Assembly (NCBI GenBank): GCA_964019155.1
Contig: OZ025244.1
Span: forward strand, 3,388,435 to 3,452,434
DNA length: 64,000 bases
Direction: 5' to 3'
Source: Osedax fenrisi
Taxonomy: Eukaryota; Annelida; Polychaeta; Sabellida; Siboglinidae
The first letter of the stretch is position 1. The number at the start of each line of letters is the position of its first letter. This document shows, piece by piece, positions 40,178 to 49,666 of this stretch. The position numbers and the translations under genes are program-made. The notes under the pieces were generated by a model. That model saw nothing but the letters and a program-made list of their open reading frames with translations, was not told where the DNA came from and ran no database searches.

Positions 40178-40332
40178 CATTATAAATATATATAATTATA
40201 AATATTTATTTAGATACTGAAAATCAACAAAATATTGGAAATAATTATGCATCGTCAGTATATGTAGAAAGTGATTTAAATTCTGTTAAAGTAATAACGA
40301 ACAATGAGAAATCAAATTACCAAAACAAATAA
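35459..40332 (+). CDS. G3: membrane-spanning and tail exons of a small membrane protein
   Basis: Exon 2 (35459-35551, 93 nt) follows ATTTTTAG and ends before GGTGACA. It encodes AYNIDYILIGVGLLFVGFGI and then ends IAYLTRTTTK; the helix is the YILIGVG to IAYL part. Exon 3 (40214-40332) follows TTATTTAG and encodes NNYASSVYVESDLNSVKVI, ending NYQNK and a TAA that overlaps AATAAA (40331-40336). Both junctions are phase 1, and helix and tail align without gaps to G2 and G4. Exon 1 is probably 21144-21186, giving about 84 residues. Intron 2 (4.66 kb) carries a complete hAT-like element, itself hosting a LINE and a TA-flanked element. G3 is convergent with G4. Function unknown. Confidence 0.75.
36690..38945 (+). 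pseudogene. Decayed LINE reverse transcriptase (YTDD type), interrupted
   Basis: Pieces: LDHNILINGLSSIGICG (near 36780), LDWFISYLTG, VTHGVPQG (near 36925), SYTDDILLH (near 37045, a variant of the catalytic Y-x-D-D box), then the interruption by element B at 37115, then LNCLKTESLHIK, VKTLGILIDPTLKFHIPT (near 38260) and SVHARKIWNDLLHHIRS (near 38810). Many stops and frameshifts. The sense strand is poor in G, unlike the other LINEs here, which suggests a separate lineage. Confidence 0.7.
37117..38105. mobile_element. TA-flanked TIR element B, copy 2
   Basis: Starts GGGGAAAGTCCCCGATTACC after TA (37115-37116). One end, TCAGGGACTTTCCCC, lies at 38065 followed by TA. A second end-like stretch (GGGACTCTATCGGGACCC ... 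GGGACTTTCCCC) closes at 38105 with another TA. The terminal 40 bp therefore appear duplicated or a second fragment is attached. ACCGACCCCC repeats lie at both ends and near 37500 and 37900. The body matches copy 1 (8626-9602) in opposite orientation. It interrupts the LINE reverse transcriptase. Confidence 0.75.
38946..39740. other. Inner part of the hAT-like element, no gene recognised
   Basis: Includes GATACCCCTTTTAAATGG near 39073, resembling GGACCCCTTTTAAGTTAC at 36684 on the other side of the LINE. The LINE may thus have landed inside a sequence repeated on either side. No transposase motifs were seen. Confidence 0.35.
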
Positions 40333-40954
40333 TAAATGTATTACATTTATATTGAATACTAATGTTAAATTTTCATTTACATATTATTTATTATACCTAT
40401 TTATACCTAATTTATTCCTAAACCTAACATATATTATATTGAAAATACACTAATAATGTATATTAATAGATTTTTAATGTATACACTTTTATATAATTAT
40501 TTTATACATTACTATTATTATTTAATATATATATACTACAATTTTAACTTTGGTATAATGGTCACTAATCCATGGTTTGCGTTAAATTATATTAATATTT
40601 AATATATACATAGTAGATAATAAAGATAATAGATATCCTATAGTAGATACAATAGATAATAGATATCCTTGTATACAGTTATAGCAATAATTAATATCAA
40701 AGATAACTAATAGTATTCACTCGCAATATATTTCCAAATAAGCTTACTTGAATTATCTCAAAAATTGAATAGTGTAAACATTGAAATATATCTAATCTTA
40801 ATAAATATAATTGACAATAGATTTATATATATATATATATGTTGTATATTAGGTTGGTTATTATCTTAATAAATGTGCATATCTGCTAATTAATTATTGA
40901 TAACCACTAATACCGTTATTTCTCTATTACTATACGTGTATATTGTTAAAATTA

Positions 40955-41300
40955 GGGTATACCCCTGTATACAGCGAATTCAATTTATTAGGGTACTGAT
41001 CGTTAAAATATCGTACAAATTTACCATGTACCCTAAATAAGGTACACGACTTTTAAACTCACTAGGGTACAATATATATATGTAGGGTACATATATGTTA
41101 AATATTATTATATGTATATATCATGCGATTCAATTATGGTAAATACCATACAATTTCATTAGGGTATACGGTATAATATAATTAGGGTACAACCGGATAA
41201 CATTTTATAGGGTACAGTTTGATCATTTTTAGGGTACTGATAGTATTTATTCAAATTGTACCCTAATTAGGGTATGGCTATGGGGACACTACTTACACCC
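40955..41300. mobile_element. Candidate small element with TAGGGTAC repeats
   Basis: TTAGGGTATACCCC at the left and TTACACCCTA at the right form short inverted ends next to TA. Between them TAGGGTAC or its complement recurs about ten times in 350 bp, irregularly spaced and in both orientations. The design (G-rich TA-flanked ends with internal copies of the end motif) resembles elements B, C and D. No coding sequence. It lies in the G3-G4 intergenic region, 620 bp 3' of G3. Confidence 0.45.
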
Positions 41301-41399
41301 TAAAAAGGTACTTTTTAACAATATATCATTATATAGTCGCATATTATATTTATAACCCTATGATGTCATTTATAAACTGTAACGAATAGATAATATATA

Positions 41400-41633
41400 G
41401 ATGGCGAACTATAGTCTCCAATACTCTCTAATTATTCACCTCTAAACACTACTAACACTACTATATTACAAGTAACCCTCATCCTGGTAGACGTGAAATT
41501 GTAAGGTGCATTGAATAATAGTGTATACTTGGTATTATATATAACTACTGTTACGTAATTCAATATCATTTTGTTATCATTGGACAACCATTCTCTATAC
41601 TTCACCTACCATATGTATCACACATCAGGATTA

Positions 41634-41666
<33 letters not shown>

Positions 41667-41740
41667 AGTGTGTGTATTTGGGTGTGTGTGCGTGTGTATA
41701 TGTATTATACTTAACCCCAACATAAACTTAGAAAAAATGA
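41400..41740. other. Region without recognised gene
   Basis: Mixed sequence with a (TA)n run followed by a GT-rich stretch near 41640-41705. Nothing else recognised. Confidence 0.35.
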
Positions 41741-42349
41741 AATTAATTTCTACAGAAATAGGAAAATTATATATATATTTTATCAACATTTATATATATA
41801 TTATTTATTAATTCCTTGGTATTTTCCAATCTCTTATAATAATTTATTTTTAATCATTTTTATACATTTATTTTATTTATACCTTTAATCAGACTATAAT
41901 ATAACCATGGTTTATTATTTTAATGTTTTCTTTAACTTTTATAATAGGACAATTTAAATTAAATAATTCTACTAAATCATTAATTAATGTATTATATAAT
42001 AATTCTAAGTCAATTTCAGAATAGATATATTTCAAGTCAAAAGCATTTATGCTACATTTAAATTTATGTATTGTATGATTATTTAATTTTCTAATATATT
42101 TATATGTATTATGTTTTTTATTACTTTTATTTGATATGTCATAAATTAAAAAAATTGGAGATGATCACTGATATCACTAAGTACAATTGCATTACTTGCT
42201 GGTTTATATGTTATATTACAATAAATTGATAATTGAAAATGGTATCAATGAAATAACTATTATTACTATTTTTAATAAAAATATTAACATCAAAATCACC
42301 AACTCAAAATAAATCACCCGTGACTGAAAAATTACTAAAATTATTATAA

Positions 42350-42350
<1 letters not shown>
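41740..42350 (-). pseudogene. LINE endonuclease fragment
   Basis: The minus strand reads FWVGDFDVNIFIKNSNNSYF (endonuclease G-D-F-N-like box, near 42290), then AIVLSDISDHLQFF (S-D-H box, near 42160), then VKENIKIINHG to about 41920, with stops. The order GDF then SDH is that of an APE-type endonuclease. No RT domain follows. Confidence 0.55.
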
Positions 42351-42380
<30 letters not shown>

Positions 42381-42389
42381 GATATATTT

Positions 42390-42678
42390 AACTGCCTGTA
42401 ATGCTTAGTTGACATACAAGCAGTAGGACGTAGGACCTACGTCGTAGGTCATACGTCGTAGGTCAAGCATCATCCGGACTATTAAAATGGGTGTTAATAT
42501 TTATAAATAATCTTATATAAATGTGTATAAATAAATGATCGGCTATTTTAAAACTTGGATGCCTTAACATGAGAGCGGCTTCGAAGGGACATTAGATCTA
42601 CATTATTATAAGTGAAAACTGTATCTATGTTTCTGCAGGGGATGAAAGGATACCACCAAATAAAATAACAATAACGAT
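42390..42678 (+). mobile_element. tRNA-derived SINE, copy 2
   Basis: Shares AACTGCCTGT, ACAAGCAGTAGGAC, GTGTATAAATAAATGATCGG, GAGAGCGGCTTCGAAGGGAC and the CAATAACGATA tail with copy 1. The head is damaged: the B box is replaced by back-and-forth CCTACGTCGTAGGTC repeats (42430-42465), so pol III promotion is unlikely. Confidence 0.75.
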
Positions 42679-43269
42679 ATATATATATATATATATATAT
42701 ATGTAATTATTAATGTGTCAATTTATATTGAGCTGATTTAGAATTATAATAAATATTGTAAATGAAGTTAAGATAATAATAGATTATATAGGATAACCTA
42801 TAAGTTATCGTAATATGTGTTGAATTAAATTGTTGAGAGTTATTATTATTAAGTATGAAATGTGGTAAGGATGAGGATCATTTTAAGGACTGAAAATACT
42901 TTTGAAAATATTGTAGTTGATAGATTAATAATTAAGATTAATCATTAAGAGTTTACAGTCATTATTTGACTATTCATAATCGTAATTAACTACAGTCAAT
43001 ACAGGCTGGGAATAGGGTGTCAGTAACATTTACATATGCATATCATCGGCACATCACTAGTATGCATGGTAGAATAGACACTGATACTTAAAAATGATGT
43101 GAATCTATAAAAAATATATAGTGTCCTGATACTCAGCAATGATACATTGTTAAATAGCAAATAATATACTGGATATATACAATGATAATAAAGTATTTAT
43201 ATACTGAAGAATCGTATTATATATAGGATGTTAATTATAATATGTAGGATTACCTACACATTTAGAAAC

Positions 43270-43550
43270 AACACCATGTGTTATAACCATGAGACATACG
43301 TTGACATAGATAATACGTTTCACAGGCCATTGTTACCGAAGTAAGGACGAAATTATAACATATGTTTTGTTGTGGACGCCGAACCATGTAACAACAAAGC
43401 CTGGACACATAGATAAACGTATGTAAAACAGTTATGTGAAGATACTGGACTGACGATTGAATAACTAAAGATAGCAATGAAAGACCGGACGACGTAGAAG
43501 AAAGTGATTGTTGAAAGTGCTCGGGAAACAATCCCGAACATGTAAGCTAT
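43270..43550 (+). pseudogene. RTE-like LINE C-terminal fragment
   Basis: The plus strand reads TRFTGHCYRSKDEI and VLLWTPNHVTTKPGH, then frames shift. The DNA up to GCTCGGGAAACAATCCCGAA is clearly the same as the 3' part of the copy at 25801-26237. A trailing CTTATAAGGTAT replaces the GGTAA tail. Stops make it non-coding. Confidence 0.65.
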
Positions 43551-44047
43551 ACCTTATAAGGTATACTCGGTAGACGAGCTAAATAAATTTATCCAGCAGC
43601 GAGTTTATGTTGTAAGTGAATGATATTCGTTGTGTTATCTATGCAGGCTGCTTGCTGAACATAATCAGAAATTTAATTTATACTAGGTTAATGGTAATAA
43701 TATGAATTTAAACAGGGTAAGAGAATTTCTAACCAATATAATAAATCTAAAGAAGCATATATGCTTAATATACTGAGCAATAATGCTAATATATAATATA
43801 AACATTACATATATCCTCTATAGAGAATATACAATATGTCTATACATTATCAGTGTGTATATTGATACAAAGATTTTCCGAAGGAAAGATGATTCACTCG
43901 ACCGGTTTATTGAAATGCGACGGGTATGTGAACTAAAATCTATTTTTTGATTCGTATATGTTTACATGTAAAGTAGAAAAATAATACCCTTAAATATAAT
44001 CTTAAATTAAGATATGTATAAACATTCAATATATATCGAAAAGTAAT

Positions 44048-44265
44048 TGTAATATGTTATTATATATCAATTGGTTCGTCTATAGAGTTATAACTTATAT
44101 ATTAAGATTATGATAATCTTATCCTAAATATATAATGTATAATATATATATATAATATATGTATTGGGTATACTATTATATGTAGGATGTATTACCTTTG
44201 GGTAGCTTCAAGATATCTGCCAGAGTACTCTGCAGATGATTCTTCGTGGTTTGGGGTATATAGTA
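44048..44265 (-). repeat. 3' LTR of the Gypsy element
   Basis: 218 bp, beginning on the plus strand TGTAATATGTTATTATATAT and ending GGGGTATATAGTA. I read it as identical to 48774-48991. The exact outer border is uncertain by a few bases. Confidence 0.9.
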
Positions 44266-44313
44266 TTATCTATTATAGATTAACGTAAGTGCTATTGGTT
44301 TGACTGCTAAGAT

Positions 44314-44534
44314 ACAAGTGAAGTGTTTATCACTAATAATGTGGGCGTGTCTAATTATATATATTATATTACACCCTTATACCAAATTTTTAATCTAAAA
44401 TTTATACACCTTAAATAATCACAAGTGAAGTGTTTATCACTAATAATGTGGGCGTGTCTAATTATATATTTTGTTACATATTATATTACACCCTTATACC
44501 AAATTTTTAATCTAAAATTTCTACACCTTAAATC
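44314..44534 (-). repeat. 107-bp tandem duplication in the Gypsy 3' region
   Basis: Two copies, starting ACAAGTGAAGTGTTTATCAC at 44314 and 44421, each running to CACCTTAAAT. The second has a small insertion (TTTGTTACATA). It lies between the gag-pol stop and the 3' LTR. Confidence 0.85.
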
Positions 44535-44553
44535 CCATGAGGCATATGGCTCC

Positions 44554-47500
44554 TCATTGCTCAATCAAGCGTTGAGGTGGTCTAACCTCCCTACCTGATC
44601 TTGTAACAATTGTGTTTTTTTCAACTGGTACTAGATCTATCCTATTACGCCTGATTGTGTTGTCATTTGATTTTATTGTGTACGTTCTTTCATTGTTATC
44701 ATCGAATTGTATTACGGTTCCCATTCTGTCCATGTCTTTAATATAGACATCTTCATCCAGTGCCAATCTTCTTTTAGTTTTTGATAGTTTGTTGTCGCTG
44801 TACTGTTTTTCCTTGAGTTTCTTCTCCATGACCTTCTTTTTGAATTCAACATGATCTTTTTCGAGCATCATATTTTGATTTAGTAGATCTGGTAATGTCG
44901 TATTTAATCTACGATTCATTAACAACTCAGCTGGGGATCTACCGAAAGATAATGGTGTATTTCGATATGACAATAGACCTAAATATGGGTCTTCAGATTT
45001 CTCCATGATCTGCTTTAGCGTTTGTATAGCTCTTTCAGCTACTCCGTTGCCTTTTGGATATTTTGGTGATGATGTTAAATGTTTAAACTTGTATGTTTTG
45101 GAAAATTCTTTGAATTCTTCGCTGCTGTATTGAGTTCCGTTATCTGAGATCATGTTCTCAGGAATACCGTGTCGTGCAAATATTGATTTTAATGACGAAA
45201 TTATTGTGATCGATCTCATGTCTTTCAATAACATCGTTTCAATATATCGGGAATAATAATCCACCACTATAATGTATTGTTGTTGCTTGAATTGAAATAA
45301 GTCTGAGCCTACTGTTTCCCAAGCTTTGGAAGGTACTGGTACTATCTTTACAGGTTCTCGTTGAGTCCTTGCATTTATATTGCAGTTTATACATTCCCTT
45401 ATTTCCTTGTCGATATCGTTTGAGATACCAAACCAAAACACACTCTTTTTTGCCCTTTCTAGACATTTCGTGATTCCTAAGTGTCCTATATGGATATTTC
45501 TTAACATTTCTTTTCTCATACTGACAGGTATAATAGCTCTATTCTGGTACGTTAAGCAACCTTGAATCGTTGATAAATATTGTTGGCTATTATAATATTT
45601 TCGACCTAAATTATGTTTCAAATCTGATTTTGTCCATCCTTCAATAATCTTCTTCTTCAACCATGTTATCTCTGGATCATTATTCTGAGCTTTGATTATA
45701 GATTGTATTTTACATGATTCCCCAGGTACGAAAACACTACTTGCCATCTCTTCGGTTTCGATTTCTAATAGGTCGCACCCTGTATCTTTCGAAGGGTATC
45801 TTGATAATGTATCGGCAATGATATTGTTTTTACCGGGTATATATTTCATGTTTACGGCATATCTCATCAATCGTATTCTGTACCTTTGGATTCTTATAGG
45901 CACCTTCTCTATTTCTTTGCTTCCTAATAGAGTTATTAAAGGTTTATGATCGGTTTCTACGTATATGGGTGCACCTACTATATAATAGTTAAATCTTTCA
46001 AGAGCCCATACTACGCCCAACGCTTCCTTCTCTATAGTTGCGTATCTTTTCTCAGTATCACTAAGGGATCTACTGGCTGCTCCAATCATTTTTCGGTTTC
46101 CGTTTTCGTCTTCTTGTGTTAGTATCGCACCTATACCGTGATCCGATGCGTCTGTTGTCAATATTGTTTTCTTGTTAACATCGAAATACGATAATGTCTT
46201 CGTATTCTGTAACTCTTCTTTCAATATTCTGAAACTTTCTTCTTGCTTCGTATCCCAAATCCAAGAACAATCTTTCCTAAGCAATTCTCTTAATGGAGCA
46301 CTGTATTCGGATATATTTGGGTTAAATCGAGAAAATTGGTTTATCATCCCAAGAAAACTCCTGACACTTTTTACGCTAGTTGGTGTTGGAATATCTATGA
46401 TTCCTTGGACTTTTTGTCCAGCTTTAATTCCTTTACTGGTAATTTTAAACCCTAAGAAATCTACTTCTTCTTTACGGAATACACATTTATTTTTATTTAA
46501 TGTCAATCCTGATTCTACTATTTTATTGAGTACTGTTTTTAGATTTCTATCATGTTCGTCTGCATCCATTCCCATTACTAATACGTCATCAACGTGTACG
46601 ATTAACCCCTTGCAGTCTTTTAAGATTTTAGATATTTCTTTACAAAATATTTCGGGAGCTGAGGTTAAGCCAAACGGTAATTTTTTATAATAATACCTCC
46701 CCCATGGCGTTAGGAATGTTGTCAATGCCCAGCATTTTTTTTCTAATGGAATTTGCCAAAACCCTGAATTTGCATCCAATTTTGAAAAAATGTTTCCTTT
46801 GATTTTACTTAGACTACCCTCGACCGTTGCCATAGGATGTATCTCTCGTTTCACTGCTGCATTTAACTTTGTTAAATCTGTGCAAATTCTTATTTTACCG
46901 TTTCCTTTCTTTGCAATAACCATTGGGCTACACCATTCTGTGGGACCACATGCTTCTTCGATTACTCCTAATTCGATCATTTTCTGTAGTTCGTTTTGGA
47001 CTTCCGTTTGTTGATGTACTGGAACTGGTCTTGGTACATTAATTGAATATGGTTTTATTCCCTCTTTTATTTCAATTTTGTATTTCCTATTAATACTTCC
47101 TAATCCATCAAATAATTTAGGATCCAGCTGGCAATCTAGCGCATCTACTAATTTGACAATATCCAATTCTATTGATGCCTTTCTCGAGAGTAAACCTGTC
47201 ATTTGTTTTTCTAAAATGAATATGTCCTCTTTTATTGTTTTACCTTTATATGTAATCAATGCTTCTAAGTATCCCTTAGCATTAATTTCAGTATTATTTG
47301 GTCCTCTTAATATTATATTAGTCTTCTTTAAAATTGGTAATAACTTATTATATGGCATTACGGATACGCTTGCGCCTGTATCTATCTTAAACTTAATAAC
47401 TTTTTCGAATTGTTCACAATTTACTGTTAAATCTTTTATCCATTTATTTTGTTCAATGTTAGTTTTAATTTCGCCTAAAAATATAAAATTTTCGTCTATT

Positions 47501-48345
47501 TTTGAACAACAAATTTCATTTGTTTCGTATGTTCGCTGATTGTAGTTATCACTCCTTGATTTACAACACTTTGCCCAGTGTCCTAACTTGTTACAGATAT
47601 TGCATTTTGTGTTGAATGCTTTACATGACCTTGGTTCATGTATTCGATCACATCTGCCGCATTTTTTTTTATTAAACTTTTGGCTTGGTTTATTATAAGT
47701 TTCGTTATTCTTATATTTATTGATTTTTTTGTTAATATAATCAATATTTTCGTATTCTTTATTATTGATTTTCTGCATTTGGTTATTACTTGTTTCTTTT
47801 ATTTTTGTAGCTTGGACTACCTCTTCGGCTGTAATTTCTTTACCTTTAACTTCTTGTAGGAATCTCTGGCGTAAATTATTGTCAATCATGCCTATGATGA
47901 TTCTATCTTTGATCAATGAATCTTTCAAATCTTTGAATTCGCAAGTCATAGCCAGTTTTCGTAATTCAGCATAGTAGCATTCAATATTCTCGCTTTCAAA
48001 TTGATCACGTTTAAAAAATACATATCTTTCATATGTCAAGTTTCTTTTTGGAATGAAATACGCTTTAAACTTTTCTTTTATCCACTCTAAGTTTTTCTTA
48101 CCAGAGGATTTTGTTTTTTTTTCATCTATCATTACTTCGATAGTTTCATCTTCAAATGAATTGTATATATCTACGCCATCTGATCCTATTGTATTTAGAA
48201 ATATACCGACTTGTGACTTTTCTGATTTGTTTTCCAATTCTCTAGCATTTTCATAAATTTCATAAGATTGTATCCATCTTTTATATATTTCGGCCCCTCT
48301 GATTTTATCTACAATTAATATTTCTGGGATTCTACATTCACTCAT
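44554..48345 (-). CDS. Gypsy gag-pol polyprotein (1263 residues, single frame)
   Basis: Domains in order: gag-like part (1-220) with a coiled, charged C-terminus; Cys-rich part with zinc knuckle C-x2-C-x4-H-x4-C at 248-261 (CNICNKLGHWAKCC); aspartic protease DTGA at 322-325; reverse transcriptase with LPFGLTSAPEIF at 556-567 and catalytic VDDV at 585-588; RNase H with TDAS at 731-734, E near 771-774 and ETDH at 797-800; integrase zinc part (H952, H955, C985, C988); and integrase core D1015, D1068, E1104 (D-35-E). No envelope gene or chromodomain follows. All listed catalytic residues are present. Gag and pol share one frame with no stop or frameshift between. The Met at 48345 is 428 nt inside the 5' LTR. 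Confidence 0.95.
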   Translation of the reverse strand: MSECRIPEILIVDKIRGAEIYKRWIQSYEIYENARELENKSEKSQVGIFLNTIGSDGVDIYNSFEDETIEVMIDEKKTKSSGKKNLEWIKEKFKAYFIPKRNLTYERYVFFKRDQFESENIECYYAELRKLAMTCEFKDLKDSLIKDRIIIGMIDNNLRQRFLQEVKGKEITAEEVVQATKIKETSNNQMQKINNKEYENIDYINKKINKYKNNETYNKPSQKFNKKKCGRCDRIHEPRSCKAFNTKCNICNKLGHWAKCCKSRSDNYNQRTYETNEICCSKIDENFIFLGEIKTNIEQNKWIKDLTVNCEQFEKVIKFKIDTGASVSVMPYNKLLPILKKTNIILRGPNNTEINAKGYLEALITYKGKTIKEDIFILEKQMTGLLSRKASIELDIVKLVDALDCQLDPKLFDGLGSINRKYKIEIKEGIKPYSINVPRPVPVHQQTEVQNELQKMIELGVIEEACGPTEWCSPMVIAKKGNGKIRICTDLTKLNAAVKREIHPMATVEGSLSKIKGNIFSKLDANSGFWQIPLEKKCWALTTFLTPWGRYYYKKLPFGLTSAPEIFCKEISKILKDCKGLIVHVDDVLVMGMDADEHDRNLKTVLNKIVESGLTLNKNKCVFRKEEVDFLGFKITSKGIKAGQKVQGIIDIPTPTSVKSVRSFLGMINQFSRFNPNISEYSAPLRELLRKDCSWIWDTKQEESFRILKEELQNTKTLSYFDVNKKTILTTDASDHGIGAILTQEDENGNRKMIGAASRSLSDTEKRYATIEKEALGVVWALERFNYYIVGAPIYVETDHKPLITLLGSKEIEKVPIRIQRYRIRLMRYAVNMKYIPGKNNIIADTLSRYPSKDTGCDLLEIETEEMASSVFVPGESCKIQSIIKAQNNDPEITWLKKKIIEGWTKSDLKHNLGRKYYNSQQYLSTIQGCLTYQNRAIIPVSMRKEMLRNIHIGHLGITKCLERAKKSVFWFGISNDIDKEIRECINCNINARTQREPVKIVPVPSKAWETVGSDLFQFKQQQYIIVVDYYSRYIETMLLKDMRSITIISSLKSIFARHGIPENMISDNGTQYSSEEFKEFSKTYKFKHLTSSPKYPKGNGVAERAIQTLKQIMEKSEDPYLGLLSYRNTPLSFGRSPAELLMNRRLNTTLPDLLNQNMMLEKDHVEFKKKVMEKKLKEKQYSDNKLSKTKRRLALDEDVYIKDMDRMGTVIQFDDNNERTYTIKSNDNTIRRNRIDLVPVEKNTIVTRSGREVRPPQRLIEQ

Positions 48346-48561
48346 TTTTATAATAAATGTACTAATATTATGTTATTTCTGTAAATTCTGTGTGAATATA
48401 AATATATTTATATATATATTAAACAACCTATTCTATGGTATTAAATTAATTACCCATAAGATAGTTATATACACTTTTAAAATAAACAATTAATAATATC
48501 CAGTAACTTATTATGTAATAAATATACAATGTATATTTTTATATATTTAATTAATATTTAA

Positions 48562-48566
<5 letters not shown>

Positions 48567-48590
<24 letters not shown>
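48567..48590 (-). repeat. Homopolymer T-run in the Gypsy leader
   Basis: About 24 T in a row on the plus strand (A in the element's sense), flanked by TTAATTA words on both sides. Confidence 0.85.
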
Positions 48591-48592
<2 letters not shown>

Positions 48593-48758
48593 TTAATTTT
48601 TAATTAATTTACAATAACAACTTGTTATGTAATAATCTAAGTACACTGTACTTAATGTATGTCGAATCTAATAATAAGCTTGCCTTATAATTATGATTTT
48701 AATCCCAAATCTTAATACCACGTAACTAATATCACTATTTAACTATCTAGTTAAAGAA

Positions 48759-48773
48759 CAACCGCTGTCACCA
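48759..48773 (-). other. Primer-binding site of the Gypsy element
   Basis: On the minus strand the 5' LTR ends ..ATTACA and is followed at once by TGGTGACAGCGGTTG. A leading TGG pairs with the CCA end of a tRNA, as expected for minus-strand priming. The tRNA was not identified. Confidence 0.6.
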
Positions 48774-48991
48774 TGTAATATGTTATTATATATCAATTGG
48801 TTCGTCTATAGAGTTATAACTTATATATTAAGATTATGATAATCTTATCCTAAATATATAATGTATAATATATATATATAATATATGTATTGGGTATACT
48901 ATTATATGTAGGATGTATTACCTTTGGGTAGCTTCAAGATATCTGCCAGAGTACTCTGCAGATGATTCTTCGTGGTTTGGGGTATATAGTA
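48774..48991 (-). repeat. 5' LTR of the Gypsy element
   Basis: 218 bp identical by eye to the LTR at 44048-44265. It ends next to the primer-binding site on the inner side and GTTCCGC of element A on the outer side. Promoter elements were not resolved in this AT-rich sequence. Confidence 0.9.
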
Positions 48992-49474
48992 GTTCCGCAA
49001 AAATATTATTTGGAGATATCAAAAGTGAATTCATCAACATTTTACCGAATTTGTACTGGTCATAAGTAGATCGATTCAGTCATTGTTATTTACTTGTACA
49101 CTTTCAAAGCCGTGAAAATGTCGTAATTTTAAAATATATTTTTTTAAATATAATTCACATATATTATAATATTAAAAGTATAGCTATGATATATTAGTAT
49201 GATAATTAGATTAATTACCTTATGAATTAATAATATTAAATATAACTTAAAATAATACACGTGAATCCATCTAGTGGTTGGTATGGGAACTATATTAAAT
49301 AATTACATAGCTTAGATAGGGAGTGAACCATCTTTGCTTCGCATAATCTTTGATTGATATATTTAAATTTAAATATTTCCAATATATATATATAACGAAA
49401 TACTTTAGTATTAATAATAAATAAAATTTCAATAGAAATGTAATATACAGCTTCAGCTTTAATGAAAATATTTA

Positions 49475-49599
49475 TTATTTTTTTTCATAATTAGTTTTCT
49501 CATTAATAGGTAGAACTTTACTTGAATATATGTCACTCTCCGATATATACGTATTTGTAATATTTGATATATTTGATTTATCTGTATAAATAATTGTAA

Positions 49600-49666
<67 letters not shown>

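Larger units (their letters stand above)
44048..48991 (-). mobile_element. Ty3/Gypsy LTR retrotransposon, apparently complete
   Basis: A 4.9-kb element on the minus strand: 5' LTR (48991-48774), a primer-binding site starting TGG, about 430 nt of leader including a T-run (48567-48590, A-run in sense), a single gag-pol frame, a 3' region with a 107-bp tandem duplication, and 3' LTR (44265-44048). I saw no LTR mismatch, which suggests recent insertion. No clean 4-5-bp target duplication was identified, and the outer LTR border (..TATATAGTA) is not the usual TG/CA. It lies inside element A copy 2. Confidence 0.9.
43868..49352. mobile_element. TIR element A, copy 2, split by the Gypsy element
   Basis: The left end CAAAGATTTTCCGAAGGAAA (43868) and the right end (reverse complement CAAAGATTATGCGAAGCAAA, to 49352) match element A copy 1. 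ATTGATA is duplicated exactly at 43861-43867 and 49353-49359. The original element is 43868-44047 plus 48992-49352, about 540 bp; the retrotransposon occupies the middle. The 7-bp duplication confirms the target size inferred from copy 1. Confidence 0.78.

Noticed and set aside
45239..48256. Plus- and minus-strand open frames of 60-172 codons within the Gypsy gag-pol
   Set aside because: Shadow frames of the 1263-codon gag-pol; they contain none of its motifs.
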